Assembly (NCBI GenBank): GCA_051870755.1
Contig: JBJECE010000012.1
Location: 62,001-126,000 of the forward strand
Direction: 5' to 3'
Source: W0P28-013 sp051870755
GTDB lineage: Bacteria > Bacteroidota > Bacteroidia > Bacteroidales > Paludibacteraceae
Length of the DNA: 64,000 bases
Position numbers and translations under genes: made by a program. Positions within the stretch are counted from its first letter, which is position 1, and every line of letters starts with the position of its first letter. Shown here one piece after another: positions 58,950-64,000 of this stretch. The notes under the pieces were generated by a model. It was not told the origin of the DNA, ran no database searches, and saw only the letters and a list, made by a program, of their open reading frames with translations.

Positions 58950-61900
58950 ATGAGAAAGTTTACGTTAATCTTGACAGGCTTGTTGCTCGCATGCGTTGGA
59001 GCATTCGCGCAAATCAAGGGAACCGTCGTTTCCGACGAAGACGGTGAGCCTGTAATCGGCGCATCTATTATGGTGAAAGGTACCACGGTTGGTACTATTT
59101 CGGATGTAGATGGCACGTTTGAAATTTCTGCCTCGGCAGGCGATGTTTTGGTGGTTTCGTACATCGGTATGGCCACGCAGGAAGTTCCGGCTGCCAACGG
59201 CATGGTTATCTCGCTGCAAAGTTCGGCCACCGAGTTGGACGAGGTAATGGCTGTGGCTTACGGCACGACCACTAAAAAAGCATTTACCGGTGCTGCACAA
59301 TCCAAACGCGGCGAAGACTTGGCCAAAATGCAGGTGTCCGACGTTTCGAAATCGCTGGATGGCGCCATGTCGGGCGTACAGGTGGTATCGAGCAGCGGCC
59401 AACCGGGCGAATCGGCATCTATCCGCATTCGTGGTGTCGGCTCCATCTCGGCTTCGCAAAGCCCGCTCATCGTGGTCGATGGTATTCCTTACGAAGGTTC
59501 GTTGAACTCGATTCCGACGCAGGATATCGCTTCGCTGACGGTACTGAAAGATGCAGCCGCTAACTCTATGTACGGTGCGCGTGGTTCGAACGGTGTAATC
59601 CTTATTACAACCAAACGTGGCGAAACGGGTAAAGTAAATGTAAACCTCGAAGTGCGTGTCGGTGGAAATATGCGTGGCGTACCTACTTACGACATCATTA
59701 CCGACCCGGGCGAATATTACGAAATGATGTGGGAAGCATCGCGTAACGCCTATTTGTCGAGTGGTTCGTCTTATTTGGCCGCAGGTATCGCTGCTTCGAA
59801 CGATCTGATCAAAAACCTCGGTTATAATATCTATCAGGGTGTTTCCGATACCGAACTTATCAATCCGTTTACGGGACGTTTGTCGTCGAAAGCACAACAA
59901 CTGAAATGGACCGACAACTGGTTGTCAGAGCCATTCCAAACCGGTCTGCGTCAGGAATACAACCTGAATATCAGCGGCGGTACAGATAAGACAAACTACT
60001 ATATTTCAGCAGGTTATCTCGATGATAATGGCTACATTGTAAATTCGGGTTTCCAACGTTTCAATGTGCGTGCCAAAGTAGAACAAGAGGTGGCCAAATG
60101 GTTGAAAGTAGGTGTTAATGCATCGTATGCACACACAAGTCAAGACTCGCCTACGTCAGGTGGCTCTGCATACGCCAACTTGTTTATGTTCTCGCAGATG
60201 ATTGCACCGATTTATCCGGTTTATCTCTACAGCAAAGATGGTACCCCGCAATACAACGCCGACGGTTCGCGTAAATACGACTTCGGTGAAGACGAAATGT
60301 TGCGTCCTTACGCTTCGACCGCCAACCCGTTGGCTACCAACATGGCTAATATATATAATAGTGTGTGGGACAACTTGAACCTGCGCGGTTTCTTGGATTT
60401 CACACTCTACAAAGGGCTGAAATTGGCTATCAACGCAAGTTATGACGTTTATAACATCAACGTTATCTCGTTCCAAACACCGATAGGCGGCGATGCTAAA
60501 AACGTAAATGGTCGTGGTTCACGCACTTCGCAACGCTACGAGGCTTTGAATACCAACCAATTGCTTACTTACGAAAATACATTTGGTGAACATGGTCTGA
60601 ATTTGCTTATCGGTCATGAGTTCAAAATGGACAATTCGCAAGTGCTGACAGGTAGCAAATCGCAATTCTACGATCCCACCAACCCTGAACTCGAAAACGG
60701 TGGTGCTATCGACGGATTGACTTCGTACACAAGCGGTTATCGCGTACAAGGTTTCATGGCGCGTGCCGAATACAACTTTGCTGAACGCTACTATGTATCT
60801 GCATCGTATCGTTGCGACGGTTCGTCGTACTTTGCACCGGAATCCCGCTGGGGACACTTCTGGTCGGTAGGTGCAAGCTGGCGTATGAAAGAGGAGAGCT
60901 GGTTGCGCGACGTCGATGCCATTCACGACTTGAAAATCAAAGCAAGTTATGGTACGCAAGGTAACGACAACATCGGTGCAGGCGCAGCTCCTTACCTCGA
61001 CCTCTATGCCTATTCGGTAACCGATGGCGCCAGCCAACCGTCTGTCTATTTGGCACAACGCGGCAATCGCGACCTGACGTGGGAAAAGAGTAACAACCTG
61101 AACGTCGGTATCGAATTGGGATTGGTCGATCGCTTGGACATCGAAGCCGACTTCTTCATCAAAGATACCAAGGACATGATTTACGCCAAACCGCTGCCAC
61201 CTTCGGTAGGTTCGCCGTCGTACATCTACACGAACGAAATGGACATGCGCAACATCGGTGTGGAGGTAACTTTGGGTGCCACATTGGTAAAAACGCGCGA
61301 CGTGAAATGGACGGTCGATCTCAACCTGACACACTATAAAAATGCTTTGACGCGTCTGCCCGAAGACAAACAGAGTCTGATCGACAAAGACGGTGGTTAT
61401 CAGTCAGGTTCGTACTGGCGCTCGATTGGCGGAAGTGTTTACGACTTCTACGATTACCACTATCTGGGTGTAGAACGCACTTCGGGTCTGCCAATGTACG
61501 AAGTTACCGAAAAAGACTATCAGGAGGCAGTGGCACAAGCAGCCGAAGAGGGCATCGCTTTCGACGAATCGAAATACGGCCAACTGGAAGACGGTACGCG
61601 CTATGCCTACGAAACCGGTAACGCATCGCAAGTGGTACTTGGCAAAACTGCCATCCCTGACCTCTATGGCGGTCTGTCCACTTCGTTGGAGTTCTACGGA
61701 TTCGATTTGAGCATCCAAACCGCATTCCAAATCGGTGGTTATGTATATGACAGCTTCTACGGCTCGTTGATGGGCGGCGGTGAATATGGTACCAACTGGC
61801 ACAAGGATATTTTCAAACGTTGGACTCCGACAAACACCGATACTAACATACCGCGCGTCGAAGTCAACAAGCAAAGCCTTGGTTTGCAAGGTGATGCCAC

Positions 61901-62135
61901 ACTCACGTCGGCAAGTTATTTCAGCCTGCGCAACATCACGTTAGGATACTCGTTCCCCAAAAAATGGATGAACAAAGCCAAAATCAAAACGTTGCGTCTG
62001 TATGTGGTAGCCGATAACATTGCTTTGGCTTCGGCACGCAAGGGTTTGGACCCGCGTCAAAGTTTCTCGGGTGCAACAGACTACAACTATTCTGCCATGG
62101 CTACAGTGTCCGGCGGTATAACAATCGGTTTCTAA
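58950..62135 (+). CDS. SusC-like TonB-dependent outer-membrane transporter
   Basis: 1061 residues. Signal peptide (MRKFTLILTGLLLACVGAFA), then a carboxypeptidase-regulatory-like domain (IKGTVVSDEDGEPVIGASIM, GTISDVDGTFEISA), plug (TELDEVMAVAYGTTTKKAFT, IRIRGVGSISASQSPLIVVD, VLKDAAANSMYGARGSNGVI) and a large barrel ending VSGGITIGF. This is the SusC/RagA type that imports glycans or peptides together with a SusD lipoprotein. No degradative enzymes are seen within the window, so the substrate is open. Confidence 0.96.
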   Translation: MRKFTLILTGLLLACVGAFAQIKGTVVSDEDGEPVIGASIMVKGTTVGTISDVDGTFEISASAGDVLVVSYIGMATQEVPAANGMVISLQSSATELDEVMAVAYGTTTKKAFTGAAQSKRGEDLAKMQVSDVSKSLDGAMSGVQVVSSSGQPGESASIRIRGVGSISASQSPLIVVDGIPYEGSLNSIPTQDIASLTVLKDAAANSMYGARGSNGVILITTKRGETGKVNVNLEVRVGGNMRGVPTYDIITDPGEYYEMMWEASRNAYLSSGSSYLAAGIAASNDLIKNLGYNIYQGVSDTELINPFTGRLSSKAQQLKWTDNWLSEPFQTGLRQEYNLNISGGTDKTNYYISAGYLDDNGYIVNSGFQRFNVRAKVEQEVAKWLKVGVNASYAHTSQDSPTSGGSAYANLFMFSQMIAPIYPVYLYSKDGTPQYNADGSRKYDFGEDEMLRPYASTANPLATNMANIYNSVWDNLNLRGFLDFTLYKGLKLAINASYDVYNINVISFQTPIGGDAKNVNGRGSRTSQRYEALNTNQLLTYENTFGEHGLNLLIGHEFKMDNSQVLTGSKSQFYDPTNPELENGGAIDGLTSYTSGYRVQGFMARAEYNFAERYYVSASYRCDGSSYFAPESRWGHFWSVGASWRMKEESWLRDVDAIHDLKIKASYGTQGNDNIGAGAAPYLDLYAYSVTDGASQPSVYLAQRGNRDLTWEKSNNLNVGIELGLVDRLDIEADFFIKDTKDMIYAKPLPPSVGSPSYIYTNEMDMRNIGVEVTLGATLVKTRDVKWTVDLNLTHYKNALTRLPEDKQSLIDKDGGYQSGSYWRSIGGSVYDFYDYHYLGVERTSGLPMYEVTEKDYQEAVAQAAEEGIAFDESKYGQLEDGTRYAYETGNASQVVLGKTAIPDLYGGLSTSLEFYGFDLSIQTAFQIGGYVYDSFYGSLMGGGEYGTNWHKDIFKRWTPTNTDTNIPRVEVNKQSLGLQGDATLTSASYFSLRNITLGYSFPKKWMNKAKIKTLRLYVVADNIALASARKGLDPRQSFSGATDYNYSAMATVSGGITIGF

Positions 62136-62157
62136 ATTTTATAAAACACATAGAATC

Positions 62158-63687
62158 ATGAAAAGAAACAAAATATTAGCAGCACTTTTGGCCACACTTG
62201 GATTGGTGGCTTGCGATTCCGATTATCTGTCGGTACAGGATACTTCGACCATTACATCGGATAAGTATCAGGAAATCATCAAATCGGACCCGTCCGTTTT
62301 GCAAAACTCGGTTAGCGCCTTATATTCAACGCTTTATATGTATTCGTACTCAAGCTATAATGCACACGACGATGCCGGCATCGGAGCCATTTTCTTGGCT
62401 TCCGACCACATGGGCGAAGATGTGGTGCAAACCAAAAGCCACTGGTACACCTACGACTATCAATTGGATTTCCGCTTGGAGAACTATCGTCGTCCGTATG
62501 CCACTTGGAAAACCCTCTACACCGTCATCGGACAAGCCAACGACGTAATTGCCCTGGTGGACCTCGATGCCGTGAATGGTACCGAGAGCGATGTCTCCAT
62601 CAAAACATTGCGTTACTGCTACGGACAGGCTTTGGCTATGCGTGCATACGCCTATATGTTCTTGGTACAGATTTTCCAAAATCCGTTTACAGCCGCTCCC
62701 GATGCTTCGGGTGCACACATCAATTTGGAAAAAAGGGGTGTGCCGCTCTATTATGCCTCGAACGAACCACAAAAGTCTGATTACTCGCGTGGTACGGTTG
62801 GCAATGTGTTGGCATCGATCGAGCAAGACCTGCTTACGGCCGAAAGTATGCTGAACGGCTATGCACGCACTTCGAAAAGCGAAGTCAATACAAATGTGGT
62901 GTGCGGCTTGCTGGCACGCTACTACCTGACAACCGGTGCGTGGGACAAAGCAGTCGACTACGCCAAAAAAGCGGCCACAGGCTTCACATTGATGGAAAAA
63001 GAAGAGTTGGTTAATGGCGGATTCATTGACATTTCGTCGAAAGAATGGATATGGGGATTCGACATTGCCACACAAGAGTTGTCGCTCGTGAATGCCTCGT
63101 GGTATTCGCACATCTCCAATCTTGCTGATGGTTATGCCGGCGCAGGTTATGCACCGCGTGCTGTTGACCGTCGACTGTACGAGCAGATTGATACCACCGA
63201 CTACCGTAAAGCGTGGTTCAATGGCCCGAAAGGTGACAAAACACAACCAACTCAAGCTGCACAAGGTGCCTATGCCAGTCTGAAATTTGGCGACGACGGC
63301 AACTGGACGATGGACTACCCCTATATGCGTGCTGCCGAAATGTATCTGATTGAAGCCGAAGCGTTGGCGCACCAAGGTAACGAAACAGGTGCTGCCGAGG
63401 CCTTGAAACCATTGATGGAGAAACGCTGCAGCGCGTGGGATAAAACAGCGGTATCGGTGGACGATGTGCTGCTGCAACGCCGCATCGAATTGTGGGGCGA
63501 AGGTTTCTCGCTCTTCGACCTGAAACGCAACTATCGCGGCATCGACCGCACGTATAGTGGCACCAACCACCGTGCGCCTGACGGTCTGCTGAAAGTGGAA
63601 GCCGGCGACGTGCGTTGGACATACCAAATACCGTTGAGCGAATTGCAGGAGAACTCGGATATCAACTCGGCCGACCAAAACCCGTAA
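62158..63687 (+). CDS. SusD/RagB-like nutrient-binding lipoprotein
   Basis: 509 residues with lipobox LVAC (Cys19). YGQALAMRAYAYMFLVQIFQ is the typical SusD helical motif, with PYMRAAEMYLIEAEALAHQG, LLQRRIELWGEGFSLFDLKR and the C-terminal IPLSELQENSDINSADQNP. It sits on top of the SusC barrel at the cell surface and binds the ligand. It follows susC by 22 bases. Confidence 0.95.
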   Translation: MKRNKILAALLATLGLVACDSDYLSVQDTSTITSDKYQEIIKSDPSVLQNSVSALYSTLYMYSYSSYNAHDDAGIGAIFLASDHMGEDVVQTKSHWYTYDYQLDFRLENYRRPYATWKTLYTVIGQANDVIALVDLDAVNGTESDVSIKTLRYCYGQALAMRAYAYMFLVQIFQNPFTAAPDASGAHINLEKRGVPLYYASNEPQKSDYSRGTVGNVLASIEQDLLTAESMLNGYARTSKSEVNTNVVCGLLARYYLTTGAWDKAVDYAKKAATGFTLMEKEELVNGGFIDISSKEWIWGFDIATQELSLVNASWYSHISNLADGYAGAGYAPRAVDRRLYEQIDTTDYRKAWFNGPKGDKTQPTQAAQGAYASLKFGDDGNWTMDYPYMRAAEMYLIEAEALAHQGNETGAAEALKPLMEKRCSAWDKTAVSVDDVLLQRRIELWGEGFSLFDLKRNYRGIDRTYSGTNHRAPDGLLKVEAGDVRWTYQIPLSELQENSDINSADQNP

Positions 63688-63733
63688 TTGTAGAAAAATA
63701 GTATAAAAACAAAAAAACAAAAGGATAGAAACT

Positions 63734-64000
63734 ATGAAAAGTTTATTGAAAGTAGCAGCATTTGCCGCGCTGGTTGTAACATTTGCCGCGTGCGACGAAT
63801 CGCCCGTGAAAAGCGACTACGATCCGGTTGCCGACCCCGAACAAGCACCCAAAGGGGTTGTAACCTACGACGCTGATGTCTATCAAACGAAAGTACGTTT
63901 GAGCGGCAAAGTGTCCGATTATGCCAACTTGGTGGACTATGGTTTTATTTGCTGCATCGATACTGTATTGGATAAAGTTGGTGGTGATTTCAGAGAAGCA
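63734..64000 (+). CDS. Lipoprotein of the SusCD locus, 5' part
   Basis: Starts at the ATG at 63734 (MKSLLKVAAFAALVVTFAAC) with lipobox FAAC (Cys20), and stays open to the window edge (89 residues seen). The visible part after the lipobox is acidic and then begins a beta-rich segment (VYQTKVRLSGKVSDYANLVD), as in surface glycan-binding (SusE-like) or Ig-like lipoproteins of such loci. It lies 46 bases after the susD-like gene. Truncated by the window end. Confidence 0.8.
   Translation, partial: MKSLLKVAAFAALVVTFAACDESPVKSDYDPVADPEQAPKGVVTYDADVYQTKVRLSGKVSDYANLVDYGFICCIDTVLDKVGGDFREA

Overview
The window reads as a chromosomal segment of a Bacteroidetes (Bacteroidales-type) bacterium. The evidence is: promoters of the form TTTG, 19-21 bases, then TAnnTTTG; a SusC/SusD pair; an outer-membrane cobalamin locus with a BtuG-like surface protein; a C-terminal domain of the type-9 secretion kind; an S16 ribosomal protein with a long tail; and no consistent Shine-Dalgarno sequences. 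I cannot assign a genus. Composition is mostly moderate GC with heavy use of TTG (Leu) and TCG (Ser), with two exceptions: a GC-rich fatty-acid island (about 17.6-22.7 kb) and AT-richer accessory stretches (about 30.9-33.7 kb and 45.4-47.6 kb).

Layout. 1-6.6 kb: 3' part of rpoB, then rpoC, closed by a clear terminator. 6.7-13.7 kb: a promoter and leader hairpin, then rimP-nusA-infB, a CvpA-like gene, a small haem-type membrane protein and nspC. 13.7-16.5 kb: tRNA-Leu(TAG), priA and tRNA-Ala(GGC). 16.7-22.7 kb: an AraC regulator, an acyl-activating ligase, and FabF, FabZ, FabG and FabI homologues. 22.8-25.8 kb: a DEAD-box helicase and gap. 25.9-34.9 kb: one leftward, mostly overlapping operon for a surface polysaccharide (wzx, an EpsG-type polymerase, four family-2 glycosyltransferases, glf) that ends in marC, wbqC-like and ilvE. 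35.0-39.2 kb: rpsP leftward, then rfbB, a Wza-like lipoprotein and a Wzz/GumC-like protein rightward. 39.3-42.4 kb: rplM-rpsI, rpsB and tsf. 42.5-45.4 kb: lpxD-lpxC-lpxA. 45.4-47.6 kb: three unrecognised small genes, a tiny XRE-type regulator and a strong candidate structured RNA. 47.6-50.5 kb: ung, an ABC-F ATPase and a small membrane protein. 50.7-56.3 kb: a choloylglycine-hydrolase-family enzyme and a riboswitch-controlled cobalamin uptake operon. 56.3-58.4 kb: tdk, a Pro/Glu-rich hypothetical and rsmI. 58.9-64 kb: a SusC/SusD locus that runs off the end.

How the genes work together. Much of the window builds the envelope: lipid A (lpx), fatty acids (fab), polysaccharide assembly and export, and outer-membrane uptake of cobalamin and probably glycans. 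The rest is core transcription, translation and replication. The strongest candidate for something undescribed is the RNA at about 47349-47570. It has its own consensus promoter, two small hairpins, a long interrupted rod and an intrinsic terminator ending 7 bases before the start codon of an XRE-type gene. Other notable items are the GC-rich acyl activation/elongation island with an in-frame repeat inside its ligase, an LpxC without the FabZ domain that is usual in this phylum, and two places where a promoter is embedded in the upstream gene's terminator.
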